From CAVQBJ01 sp963819075 (GTDB taxonomy: Bacteria > Actinomycetota > Thermoleophilia > Solirubrobacterales > Solirubrobacteraceae), in contig CAWFUP010000005.1 of the NCBI GenBank assembly GCA_963819075.1, positions 124,001-188,000 of the forward strand: DNA of 64,000 nt. Reading direction: 5' to 3'. Of this stretch, positions 52,046-60,269 are shown one piece after another. The translations under genes and the position numbers were made by a program. Position 1 is the stretch's first letter. Each line of letters starts with the position of its first letter. The notes beneath the pieces were generated by a model. That model had not been told where the DNA came from. It ran no database searches and worked only from the letters and a program-made list of their open reading frames with translations.

Positions 52046-55000
52046 GTCCCGACGCGAAGCTCTGAATCGGCGGCGCGACGGCCCGCATGCTCGCGGCGAC
52101 CCCGCCGTCGCGCTCGGTGTCCGGCTCGTCTTGGCCCGCCGCGACCGCCGAGGGCCGCAGCGGCTGCGCCGTCGCCGGGACGCCGCTTGCCGCGTCGGCC
52201 GCCTTCGGGCTCAGCGACGCCTCCAGGGACGCCAGCTCGCGCACGAGCACGTTGATGACCCCGCCGCCGGCCGCCGGGCGCTCGAGGCGCCCACGGGCGA
52301 GCAGCAGCGGCTCGGTGCGCACGAGCGCGCGCTGACGCTCGTAGACGTCGGGCGGCACGATCAGGTTGACGGTGCCCCATTCGTCCTCGAAGAGCAGGAA
52401 CACGATCCCCTTGGCCGTGCCGGGTCGCTGGCGGGCGATGACGAGGCCGGCGATCGCCACCGAACAGCCGTGGGGGAGGCGCTCGAGCTGGGCGCTCGTG
52501 GCGAGCATCGGGATCTTCAGGCGTCCGCGCAGGGCGGCCATCACGTGGTCCTCGGTGGTCACTCCACTCGTCGAGTAGTCGGCCACGAGCCGTTGCCAGC
52601 GTCCGAGCGCCCGCAGGCGTGGTGCCGGCGGCGCCTCGATCGGGAGCGCGAGCTGCAGCGCGCCGTCGGCCGCCGGCCGCCCGGGGACGGCGACCCCGAG
52701 CTGCCACAGGGCCAGGCGCCGCGCGCTGGCGGCCGAGGCTTCACCGCCACCGGCCAGCGCGTCGCAGGCCCCCGACCAGGCGAGCTGCTCCAGGGCCGGA
52801 CGCCCCGCCCCGGCGCGCGCGGCGAGGTCGCCGAGGTCGCGGAACGGCCCGCCCTCCTCGCGAGCGGCGACCAGAGCCTCGGCCTCCGCCGCCCCAACCC
52901 CACTGACGTAGCCGAGCCCGATCCGCACCGCCCCGCCCTCGATCGTGCACTCCGCGCCCGACGCGTTGACGTCGACGCCGTGCACGGCGATCCCACGGCG
53001 CTGAGCCTCATGGATAAGGCTGTCCGGCGCGTAGAACCCCATCGGCTGCTCGTTGAGCAGCGCGCACAGGAACTCGGGGCCGTAGTGGACCCGCAGCCAG
53101 GTCGACTGGTAGGCGAGCAGCCCGAAGGCGGCGCTGTGGGCCTTGGGAAAGCCGAAGCCGGCGAAGCCGGCGACCATCTGCCACACGCGGCCCGCGGTCG
53201 CCTCGTCGGCGCCGACGTGGGCGGCGGCGCCGGCCACGAAGCGCCGGCGGAAGTGCTCGATCGCCGCGTCGGCGCGCTTGCGGCTCATCGCGCGGCGCAG
53301 CCCGTCGGCCTCGCCGGGGGAGAAGCCGGCGAACACCTGGGCGACCTCGATCACCTGGTCCTGGAAGATGATCGTGCCGAGCGTGTCGCGCAGGATCGTC
53401 TCCAGGGAAGGGTGGTCGTAGGGGATCTCGTAGTCGGGGTCGACCCGCAGGCGCTGGCGGCGCTCGATGTAGGGGTTGACGGCGCCACCCTGGATCGGTC
53501 CGGGGCGCACGATCGCCACCTGCACGGTGAGGTCGTCGAGGTTCTCCGGGCGGCTGCGCTTGAGCGACTGCATCTGGGCGCGGCTCTCGATCTGGAACAC
53601 GCCGGTCGTCTCCGCGTCCTGGATCGCCGCGAACGTGTCGGGATCGTCGAAGGGGATGCGCGACAGATCGACGCGCTCGCCGCGCTCGGCGGCGATGAGC
53701 TCGACGCAGCGCTCCACGGCGGAGAGCATGCCGAGGCCGAGCAGGTCGATCTTCAGGAAGCCGGCGTCGGCGCAGGAGTCCTTGTCCCACTGCACCATCT
53801 GGCGCCCTTCCATCGCTGCCGGCACGACCGGGCAGCAGTCGATGAGCGGACGCGTGGCGATGACCATCCCGCCGGGGTGCTGGGAGAGGTGGCGGGGCAG
53901 CCCGTAGGCCTCGGCGGACAGGCGCGCCAGCCAGGCCCAGCGACCGCCGCCCTCGCCCTGGCGCAGCCGCTCGGGCCCGAGCGCGCTGGCGATGTCGCCG
54001 GCCACGCCGGCCAGGCGCCCGCCGCTGCTCGGCGGATCGGGCCAGACGTCCTCGTGCGCTGGGAGGTCCCCGTGGGCGACGTCGCGGTGCACATCCCTCC
54101 GGAGCCCGTCACTCGCGCGCGAAACGCGCTCGATCTCCCCGGGGGGCAGGCCGAGCGCCTTACCGAGGTCGCGGATCGCGCCCCGGGATCGATAGGTGGG
54201 GAACGCGGCTACGAGTGCCGCCCGGTCGCGGCCGTAGCGGTCGTGGATGCGCGGGATGAGCTGCTCGCGGATGTCGCGCGGGAAGTCGAGATCGATGTCG
54301 GGCAGCGACTGCAGATCCTCGTGCAGGAAGCGCCCGAGCAACAGCTCGTTGGCGATCGGGTCGATGTGCGACAGCCCGGTGAGGAAGCACACGATCGAGG
54401 ACACCGAGGACCCGCGCCCGCGCCCCGGCGGCAGCAGCAGGCGGGCGCTGTCCGGACCGCCGGCCCCGCGCACCTCCAGGGCCACCTCGCGGGCGACCTC
54501 GAGCATGTCCTGGTGCAGCAGGAAGAAGCCGGCCAGGCCGAGCCTGTCGATGACCCGCAGCTCCTCCTCCAGGCGCGCCTGCGCGGCCCGGCGGTGCTCG
54601 GGGCGCACGCCGGAGCCATAGCGCTCGGCCATCCTTGATTGGCACATCTCCGATAGGCGGCGCAGCGCGTCTGAGTCCTCGGCGCCCGGATAGCGGTAGC
54701 CGAGGTCGTGGGTGAGGTCGAACGTCAGCTCATCGGCCAGGCGGCGCGTCTCGCGCACCGCCTCGGGGTGGTCGGCGAAGCGGCCGGACATCGCCGACGG
54801 GCTCGCCATCACGTGACTGTGGTTGCCCCGGCGCAGCGGCTCGCAGGCCTCCAGCGTGGAGTGCTGGCGCACGGCGACGAACGCGTCCTGCAGCTCGGCG
54901 CGCGAGCGGTGGTGCGCGTGGACGTCCCCGGTGGCCACGCAGGCGAGCTGCAGGCGGCCGGCGAGCAGCTGGAGCGCGCGGTTGCGCGCCCGGTCGTGGC

Positions 55001-55475
55001 GGGCGTAGGGGCGCTGGAGCTCGACGCGCAGGCGCTCGGGTCCGAAGGCGTCACGCAGCCGCCGGACGGTCGCCTCGTCGTGGACGCCGTGGGTGGCGCA
55101 GCCGGTCAGGCAGACGAGGCCCTCGGCGCGCTCGAGCACCGCGTCGAGCGGGCAGGCCGGCGGTGGTTCGCCGCGATCGCGCGTGTGCGCGTGGGCGCGG
55201 GTGAGCAGCCGGCAGAGGTTGCTCCAGCCACGCGCGTCGCGCACGAGCAGCGTCAGGTGGCGCCCGTCGTGCAGGCTCAGCTCGGCCCCGTGGATCGCGC
55301 GCAGCCCGAGCGAGCCGGCCATCTGGGCGAACTCCATCGAGCCCGCGACGGAGTCGTGGTCGGTCAGCGCGTAGGTGTCGTAGCCGAGCTCCAGGGCCCG
55401 GGCGACGATCTCCTCGGGCAGCGAGACGCCGTCGAGGAAGGAGTAGGCGGAGTGGGCGTGCAGCTCGGTGTACAC
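52035..55475 (-). CDS. dnaE2: Error-prone DNA polymerase III alpha subunit DnaE2
   Basis: DnaE2 is the catalytic polymerase of the SOS mutasome. The 1146-residue protein starts at GTG 55475 (MYTELHAHSAYSFLDGVS). It has an N-terminal PHP domain with ALTDHDSVAG, palm motif GRGSSVSSIVCFLTGL, catalytic PDIDLDFPRDIRE near residue 390, and GVFQIESRAQMQSL. A C-terminal helix-hairpin-helix/OB region contains VNLIVPPDVYERQR. The absence of a beta-clamp-rich tail and the shorter length separate it from DnaE1. It is downstream of imuB and the DUF6504-like gene. Confidence 0.95.
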   Translation of the reverse strand: MYTELHAHSAYSFLDGVSLPEEIVARALELGYDTYALTDHDSVAGSMEFAQMAGSLGLRAIHGAELSLHDGRHLTLLVRDARGWSNLCRLLTRAHAHTRDRGEPPPACPLDAVLERAEGLVCLTGCATHGVHDEATVRRLRDAFGPERLRVELQRPYARHDRARNRALQLLAGRLQLACVATGDVHAHHRSRAELQDAFVAVRQHSTLEACEPLRRGNHSHVMASPSAMSGRFADHPEAVRETRRLADELTFDLTHDLGYRYPGAEDSDALRRLSEMCQSRMAERYGSGVRPEHRRAAQARLEEELRVIDRLGLAGFFLLHQDMLEVAREVALEVRGAGGPDSARLLLPPGRGRGSSVSSIVCFLTGLSHIDPIANELLLGRFLHEDLQSLPDIDLDFPRDIREQLIPRIHDRYGRDRAALVAAFPTYRSRGAIRDLGKALGLPPGEIERVSRASDGLRRDVHRDVAHGDLPAHEDVWPDPPSSGGRLAGVAGDIASALGPERLRQGEGGGRWAWLARLSAEAYGLPRHLSQHPGGMVIATRPLIDCCPVVPAAMEGRQMVQWDKDSCADAGFLKIDLLGLGMLSAVERCVELIAAERGERVDLSRIPFDDPDTFAAIQDAETTGVFQIESRAQMQSLKRSRPENLDDLTVQVAIVRPGPIQGGAVNPYIERRQRLRVDPDYEIPYDHPSLETILRDTLGTIIFQDQVIEVAQVFAGFSPGEADGLRRAMSRKRADAAIEHFRRRFVAGAAAHVGADEATAGRVWQMVAGFAGFGFPKAHSAAFGLLAYQSTWLRVHYGPEFLCALLNEQPMGFYAPDSLIHEAQRRGIAVHGVDVNASGAECTIEGGAVRIGLGYVSGVGAAEAEALVAAREEGGPFRDLGDLAARAGAGRPALEQLAWSGACDALAGGGEASAASARRLALWQLGVAVPGRPAADGALQLALPIEAPPAPRLRALGRWQRLVADYSTSGVTTEDHVMAALRGRLKIPMLATSAQLERLPHGCSVAIAGLVIARQRPGTAKGIVFLLFEDEWGTVNLIVPPDVYERQRALVRTEPLLLARGRLERPAAGGGVINVLVRELASLEASLSPKAADAASGVPATAQPLRPSAVAAGQDEPDTERDGGVAASMRAVAPPIQSFASGRRR

Positions 55476-55487
55476 GGCGCTCTACCA

Positions 55488-55538
55488 GGGGGTGTTCGTC
55501 GTAGGTGTGAATAGTTCATACAAACGACGAACACCCCC
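55488..55538. promoter_or_regulatory. 51-bp imperfect palindrome upstream of dnaE2
   Basis: Perfect 15-bp arms (GGGGGTGTTCGTCGT at 55488-55502 and ACGACGAACACCCCC at 55524-55538) are centred on an inner palindrome TGAATAGTTCA (55508-55518). Both share the centre at 55513. The 89-bp gap before dnaE2 is largely this element. It could be a terminator/attenuator or a protein-binding site. It does not have the CGAAC-N4-GTTCG spacing of the LexA box. Confidence 0.55.
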
Positions 55539-55564
55539 CTGCTGTCGACCTGCCGGCACGCACG

Positions 55565-55819
55565 TCAGCGGTCCCGCTGGGCGTACCAGCCGCCGCCCTG
55601 CAGGTCTCGGAAGACGACGAGGTTGCGCCCGTCGGTGCTGACGACCTCCCAGTAGCGGCGACGCAGCGGGCGCTCGCTCCACCAGCGGTCCTCGACCAGC
55701 CAGGACTCGCGTACCGCGCCGATCGCGCGCCCGTCGACCTGCAAGGGGACGCCGCCGGCACCCGGGCGCACCCGCACCGGACGGGGGGTCAGCAGCGCAG
55801 CGGGCGGCCGGCCGGTCAT
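55565..55819 (-). CDS. DUF6504-like small protein of the mutasome operon
   Basis: The 84-residue protein overlaps the imuB stop by four bases (ATGA). A Trp/Arg-rich strand pattern (VRESWLVEDRWWSERPLRRR, then YWEVVSTDGRNLVVFRDLQG and GWYAQR) recalls the DUF6504 family, which I remember as being encoded beside actinobacterial ImuB and DnaE2. The assignment is from memory. It may be an accessory part of the mutasome. Confidence 0.6.
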   Translation of the reverse strand: MTGRPPAALLTPRPVRVRPGAGGVPLQVDGRAIGAVRESWLVEDRWWSERPLRRRYWEVVSTDGRNLVVFRDLQGGGWYAQRDR

Positions 55820-57015
55820 CGCTCGTCGCCCTCGAACGGGGTGAGCATCATCCGCCGCTCGGGGATGCGCGAGTCGGGATCGATGCACAGCGCGCGCAGC
55901 GCGCCGTAGGGTCCGGCCACGGCGCGCACCTGCCGCACCGCCTCGTGCAGGCGGCGGCGGCGGACCGCGCGGGCCTCGTCGAGCAGCGCCCGCTGGTCGT
56001 TGCCCGGGGCGCCGAAGCGGTCGACGCTCAGACGCAGCAGGTCGGCCGGTGCCGGCAGCAGGGCCAGGCGCGCGCTCGCGGCGAGGCGCATGCGCTCCGG
56101 GTCGCCGGTCGCCTCGCGGAACACGACTCGCTCGCGCCAGGTACCGCCCCCGGCCAGACGGGCGGCAAGGATGACCGAGCGCAGCGTGCGTCCCCGGCGT
56201 GCCGGGTGCGCGAGCAGCCGATCGATGAGCACGCCGAGCGCTCGCTGCAGCATCGGCCCGGAGGCCGATTCGGGCAGCGTCAGCGACTCCTCCAGGCGCT
56301 CCTGGGGCAGGCGCGGGCGCAGGGGCGTGTCCTGCCCGTGGGCGAGGCGGTGGGCGAACGCGCCCGGCTCCCCGAAACGATCGGCGACCGCCGCGCGAGG
56401 AAGCGCGGCGAGCTCACTCATCGTCTGCAGACCGAGGCGCTGCAGCGGCTGCACGAGCGGCGCGGTCTCGCTGCGATGGGCGAGCAGGTCGACGTCCAAC
56501 GGTGCGAGATAGCGGCGCGCGGCCGCCGCTCCGCTGCCGGGGGCGAGCGCAGGGCGCCGCGCTCGCGCGCGCAGCGCTGCCGCCAGGGAGCACAGGCGCG
56601 TCGGCCCGCCGCCGAGGCGCACCGGCCGTCCGATCGCGCGCCGGGCGGCGCCCAGGACGCCCTCTTCGCCCCCATAGAGGCCGCGCAGACCGTGCGCGTC
56701 GAAGTAGGCCAGGCCCGGGCAGGCGAGCTCCAGCTGCGCGCCGATGCCCTCCAGGGCGCGCACGATCGCCTCCCAGGTCTCGGCGACAGCGAGCGGGTTG
56801 GGGGGCACGAGATAAAGGTCGGGACACCGCGCCAGGCCCTCACCGAGGGGCATCCCCGCCCGGACGCCGCAGGCCTCCGCGGCTCCGGAGACCTCGCCGA
56901 GGCGCAGCTCGCGGCCGGGTGGCGGAGCGAGCGCCAAGGCCCGCCCGCTCAGTGCGTCCGATCCACCGGCCGCGACGACGAGCTCGAAGCGGGGGAGGTG
57001 GACGCAGACGATCAT
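55816..57015 (-). CDS. imuB: ImuB-like catalytically inactive Y-family polymerase
   Basis: ImuB bridges DnaE2 to the beta clamp during mutagenic translesion synthesis. The 399-residue protein has a DinB/ImuB palm (MIVCVHLPRFELVVAAGG) and fingers. The region where active Y-family polymerases have an S-x-D-E motif reads CPGLAYFDAHGL, so acidic ligands are lost, as in other ImuB. ATG 57015 is preferred; ATG 57033 would add six residues encoded by the LexA box itself. It is the first gene of the imuB-DUF6504-dnaE2 operon. A separate ImuA' gene is not seen. Confidence 0.9.
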   Translation of the reverse strand: MIVCVHLPRFELVVAAGGSDALSGRALALAPPPGRELRLGEVSGAAEACGVRAGMPLGEGLARCPDLYLVPPNPLAVAETWEAIVRALEGIGAQLELACPGLAYFDAHGLRGLYGGEEGVLGAARRAIGRPVRLGGGPTRLCSLAAALRARARRPALAPGSGAAAARRYLAPLDVDLLAHRSETAPLVQPLQRLGLQTMSELAALPRAAVADRFGEPGAFAHRLAHGQDTPLRPRLPQERLEESLTLPESASGPMLQRALGVLIDRLLAHPARRGRTLRSVILAARLAGGGTWRERVVFREATGDPERMRLAASARLALLPAPADLLRLSVDRFGAPGNDQRALLDEARAVRRRRLHEAVRQVRAVAGPYGALRALCIDPDSRIPERRMMLTPFEGDER

Positions 57016-57038
57016 GCGAACGTATGTTCGCATGATCG
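57009..57038. promoter_or_regulatory. LexA box in a 30-bp palindrome at the imuB start
   Basis: CGATCATGCGAAC and GTTCGCATGATCG are perfect 13-bp arms around GTAT. The core CGAAC-GTAT-GTTCG (57017-57030) matches the gram-positive/actinobacterial SOS box CGAAC-N4-GTTCG. It covers the imuB start codon and its likely promoter, so LexA binding should block the operon directly. Confidence 0.85.
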
Positions 57039-57071
57039 CGGTCTCGGGGCAAGCGGATCCTTCCGAGCGCG

Positions 57072-57077
57072 TACGCT
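57072..57077 (+). promoter_or_regulatory. -10 element of the phosphopantetheinyl transferase gene (leaderless)
   Basis: TACGCT lies 6 bp before GTG 57084, with no Shine-Dalgarno sequence between. Confidence 0.45.
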
Positions 57078-57083
57078 CCGACG

Positions 57084-57779
57084 GTGTCGATTCCGCCCGC
57101 TGACGTCGTCGACCTGTGGACCGTCGACCTCGGCGGCGGGGCGGCGGAGCGCGCCGCCGCCACGCTCGACGAGTCCGAACGGGCGCGTGCGCAGCGCATC
57201 GTCAGACCGGTCGCCCGCGAGCGCTTCATCCTCGCCCGCGCCGCGCTGCGGACGGTTCTCGGCGCGTGCCTGCAGATGTCGCCCGCCGCGGTCGCCCTGC
57301 GCGAAGGGCCTCGGGGCAAGCCGCAGCTCGTCCAGGCCACCGGCCTGTCGTTCAGCCTCTCGCACACGCGGGCGCTCGCCGTGATCGCCGTGACCACGCG
57401 CGACCGCATCGGGGTCGACGTCGAGGCCCGCGGACGGCCGATCCCGCCGGCCGTCCTGCGGCGCGCGCTCGACGACCGGGAGCTCGCGCTCGTGCTCACC
57501 CTGCCCGAGGAGTCGCGCGAGGAGGCGTTCCTGCGTCACTGGACGGTCAAGGAGGCCTACGTGAAGGCGCTCGGCACCGGCCTGGCCACCGGGCTGCGCA
57601 GCGTCGCGGTGCGCGACGCCCTGACGGCGCCGGCGCTCGTCGACGACGCCGACGGCACGCCCTGGAGCGTGCAGCGCTTCGATCCGCGGCCCGAGGCGAT
57701 CGGGGCCGTCGTCGTGGCCGGCGCCGCGTGGACGGCGCGCCGGCGCAACCTGCGGCCTGCCGACTCGCTCTCGTTATGA
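57084..57779 (+). CDS. 4'-phosphopantetheinyl transferase (Sfp type)
   Basis: The enzyme transfers phosphopantetheine from CoA to carrier-protein serines. The 231-residue protein shows FSLSHTRALAVIAV, the Mg-binding GVDVEARG and WTVKEAYVKALGTGL. Sfp-type enzymes usually serve polyketide or peptide synthetases but can also serve AcpP when no AcpS exists. It is divergent from imuB, and the LexA box is more than 40 bp from its -10 box, so SOS control is not obvious. Confidence 0.9.
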   Translation: MSIPPADVVDLWTVDLGGGAAERAAATLDESERARAQRIVRPVARERFILARAALRTVLGACLQMSPAAVALREGPRGKPQLVQATGLSFSLSHTRALAVIAVTTRDRIGVDVEARGRPIPPAVLRRALDDRELALVLTLPEESREEAFLRHWTVKEAYVKALGTGLATGLRSVAVRDALTAPALVDDADGTPWSVQRFDPRPEAIGAVVVAGAAWTARRRNLRPADSLSL

Positions 57780-57780
57780 T
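57775..57780 (+). promoter_or_regulatory. -10 element of the STAS gene (leaderless)
   Basis: TATGAT overlaps the preceding stop codon and ends 8 bp before ATG 57789. Confidence 0.5.
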
Positions 57781-57788
57781 CGGCTCGC

Positions 57789-58139
57789 ATGAGCGATGGT
57801 CTCAAGCCGCCCCCCGGGCGTCTCGGCATCACGGCCGAGGAGACTGATGGCGCGGTGACGCTCATCCTCGAGGGCGAGCTCGATCTGGCGAGCGTCCGGG
57901 AGCTCGAGCAGCAGCTCGCGCTTGCGCAGGCGCGGGCACCGGCGCGCGTGGTCGTCGATCTGCGTCGCCTCGCGTTCATCGACTCCTCCGGGCTGCGGAC
58001 GATCATTCAGGCCGACGCGAACGCGCGCGCGCAGGGCAGCGAGCTCGTGCTGCGCCCCGGAAGCGATTCGATTCAGCGCGTGTTCGAGCTCACCGGCGCC
58101 CTCGAAGTGCTGCACTTCGAGGATGCCGCGCCGGCCTGA
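57789..58139 (+). CDS. STAS-domain anti-sigma factor antagonist
   Basis: The 116-residue protein has the SpoIIAA-like fold with ILEGELDLASVRELEQQL and VVVDLRRLAFIDSSGLRTII, where the Ser of DSSGL is the phosphorylation site. Members switch partner sigma factors by sequestering an anti-sigma kinase. No RsbW-like kinase or alternative sigma gene adjoins it. Confidence 0.9.
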   Translation: MSDGLKPPPGRLGITAEETDGAVTLILEGELDLASVRELEQQLALAQARAPARVVVDLRRLAFIDSSGLRTIIQADANARAQGSELVLRPGSDSIQRVFELTGALEVLHFEDAAPA

Positions 58140-58144
58140 CCCGC

Positions 58145-60172
58145 TCAGCGCGTCGTCACGGGCTGTTCGACGGCGCGCACAGGACGTGGCCGGCGGTCGG
58201 CGAGCACGTCGGTGAACGCGTCGACCACGCGCGGGTCGAACTGCGTCCCCGCCGCGCGGCGCAGGCGCCGGATCGCCTCGGCCTCCTCGAGACCCGACCG
58301 GTAGGCTCGGTCGGCCGTCATCGCGTCGTAGGCGTCGCACACGGCGATCACGCGAGCGCCGATCGGGATCTCCTCGCCGGCGAGCCCGTCCGGATAGCCG
58401 AAGCCGTCGAAGCGCTCGTGACTGGAGCGGACGAGCGCCGCGACCGGGCGCAGCGAGGGCGCGGCGGCGAGGATGCGCTCCCCGAGGACCGTGTGATGGC
58501 GCATCCGCTCCCACTCCTCGGGGTCGAGCGGCCCGGGCTTGTCGAGGATCGCGTCGGAGATCGCGATCTTCCCGACGTCGTGGAGCTCGGCGGCGGCGGC
58601 GATGAGGTCGAGCTGCTCCGCCGGCAAGCCGAGACGCCGGCCCACGTCTCGTGCGAGCGCGGCGACGTCGCGCTGGTGCTCGTCAAGCGCCCCCTGGCGC
58701 TCACGGAACGCCTGGAGCAGCACGTCGCGGAGCTGGTGCTTGGCGCTTCCGGGCCGCACCTCCTTCAGCTCGTAGAGCCGCTGATCGGCGAGGTGCAGCG
58801 CCCGGAAGCTGTCCCGGGCCTCGGTCGGAACGCGCACGACGCCGTGGGCCGTCGTGACATCGAATCCCTGACCGCGCTCGGAGAGCGCCTCGACGGTCGC
58901 GTCGATCAGCCTGGCCTGGAGGTCTGCGGGGCAGCGCAGGAGCGCGCAGAACTCGTCGCCGCCGACGCGGTAGGCATGGCCGTACTTGCCGACGGCGGCG
59001 CTCAGCTTCGCGCCGAGCCGCGTCAGGAGCGCGTCGCCGGCGAGGTGGCCGAAGGCGTCGTTGTAGTCCTTGAAGCCGTTGAGGTCGTAGAACGCGAGCA
59101 GCAGCGGCTCGGCCTCGGTCGCGTCGCGTACCTCGCTGTCGATCGTCTCCAGCAGGCTGCGGCGGTTGTCGAGGCCGGTGAGGGGATCGGTCTTGGCCTG
59201 GCGCTGGACGAGCGCGAGCATGTCGCCGTTATCGCGCACGATCAGGCACATGCGCACGAGGGCGATCACGAGCGCCACGACGGCCAGGCCGCCGGCGGCC
59301 ACCGACACATGCGCCACGTCGCCGTACGCGAGCACGAGCACGGCTCCGATCATGGCGCTGGCCGGGATTGCCAGCGCGCTCGACCGGTCGCCGCCGCTCG
59401 CCTGGGCGGTGGGCGGCGGCGACTGCCAGGCCGCGATCGCCAGCACGATGAGCGACGCCGGCCAGAGCACGTCGGTCGCGGCCCGAACTCCTGTGCCCGC
59501 CCCGGCGCTGGTGCCGGCGTATCGCGCGAGCGTGTCGGCGATCGTCAGCATCATCATCGCCGCGGCCACGAGCAGCCACGCGCGCGCCACTCGCCAGCCG
59601 TTCACGACGGCCGCGGTGATCGCGGCCATCAGCATCAGCAGGTCGAGCGTTGGCCGGGAGAGGTCGAGGTTGACGGTCGCCGGTGCGCCGGCGAGCGAGC
59701 GCAGCCACGCCGGAACGATCGTGGCCGCGACGGCCACGGATGCCGTTCCGGCGAGCAGCCCGTCGAGGAGCCGGTCGGGTCGCACACCGCGCAGCTGACC
59801 GCGCAGCAGCAGGAGCAGGCCGCAGAGCATGGCCACTCCGCTGACGAGCGCCACGGCGTTGAGCGCAGCGGCGGCCGGCGGGTGGTCGGACGTGGTGACG
59901 CCCGTCAGCGGGGTGTGCGGCACCGCCCAGCCGAGGGCTCCGAGCCCGACGATCAGCCACGGGGCCCGGTCGGCTCGTCGCGTGGCTGCGCGCGCGATGA
60001 TCGCCAGTGCGGCGGCGACGTCGATCACGCGGTACAGGCCGTGGTCGAGCAGCGTGTCGAGCACGTGGCCGCCGAGACCGGTCGTGCGGTGCAGGGCGAA
60101 CGCGAGCCAGGCGGCGACGAGCGCGCCGAGCGCGCCGAGCGCCGGTGGCGGTCGTCGGATCTGTCGTCGCAT
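58145..60172 (-). CDS. Membrane GGDEF plus HD-GYP protein (cyclic di-GMP synthesis and breakdown)
   Basis: About ten helices (residues 1-290) precede a GGDEF domain (YRVGGDEF, substrate motif YDLNGFKDYNDAFGH) and an HD-GYP domain (AAELHDVGKIAISD, HHTVLGERIL, SSHERFDGFGYPDGLAG). Both catalytic motifs look intact, so the protein could make and hydrolyse c-di-GMP. There is no RxxD site before GGDEF. ATG 60172 is the likely start, with GTG 60175 possible. It is convergent with the STAS gene. Confidence 0.9.
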   Translation of the reverse strand: MRRQIRRPPPALGALGALVAAWLAFALHRTTGLGGHVLDTLLDHGLYRVIDVAAALAIIARAATRRADRAPWLIVGLGALGWAVPHTPLTGVTTSDHPPAAAALNAVALVSGVAMLCGLLLLLRGQLRGVRPDRLLDGLLAGTASVAVAATIVPAWLRSLAGAPATVNLDLSRPTLDLLMLMAAITAAVVNGWRVARAWLLVAAAMMMLTIADTLARYAGTSAGAGTGVRAATDVLWPASLIVLAIAAWQSPPPTAQASGGDRSSALAIPASAMIGAVLVLAYGDVAHVSVAAGGLAVVALVIALVRMCLIVRDNGDMLALVQRQAKTDPLTGLDNRRSLLETIDSEVRDATEAEPLLLAFYDLNGFKDYNDAFGHLAGDALLTRLGAKLSAAVGKYGHAYRVGGDEFCALLRCPADLQARLIDATVEALSERGQGFDVTTAHGVVRVPTEARDSFRALHLADQRLYELKEVRPGSAKHQLRDVLLQAFRERQGALDEHQRDVAALARDVGRRLGLPAEQLDLIAAAAELHDVGKIAISDAILDKPGPLDPEEWERMRHHTVLGERILAAAPSLRPVAALVRSSHERFDGFGYPDGLAGEEIPIGARVIAVCDAYDAMTADRAYRSGLEEAEAIRRLRRAAGTQFDPRVVDAFTDVLADRRPRPVRAVEQPVTTR

Positions 60173-60269
60173 CACGGTGGTGGGGACCCCGGGCGGCCAT
60201 CGACCCGCCCGACGGCGAACTGGAGTTCGGCGCCCGCCCGGCGGACCGATGGGGGAGGGGTAGGCCGCG

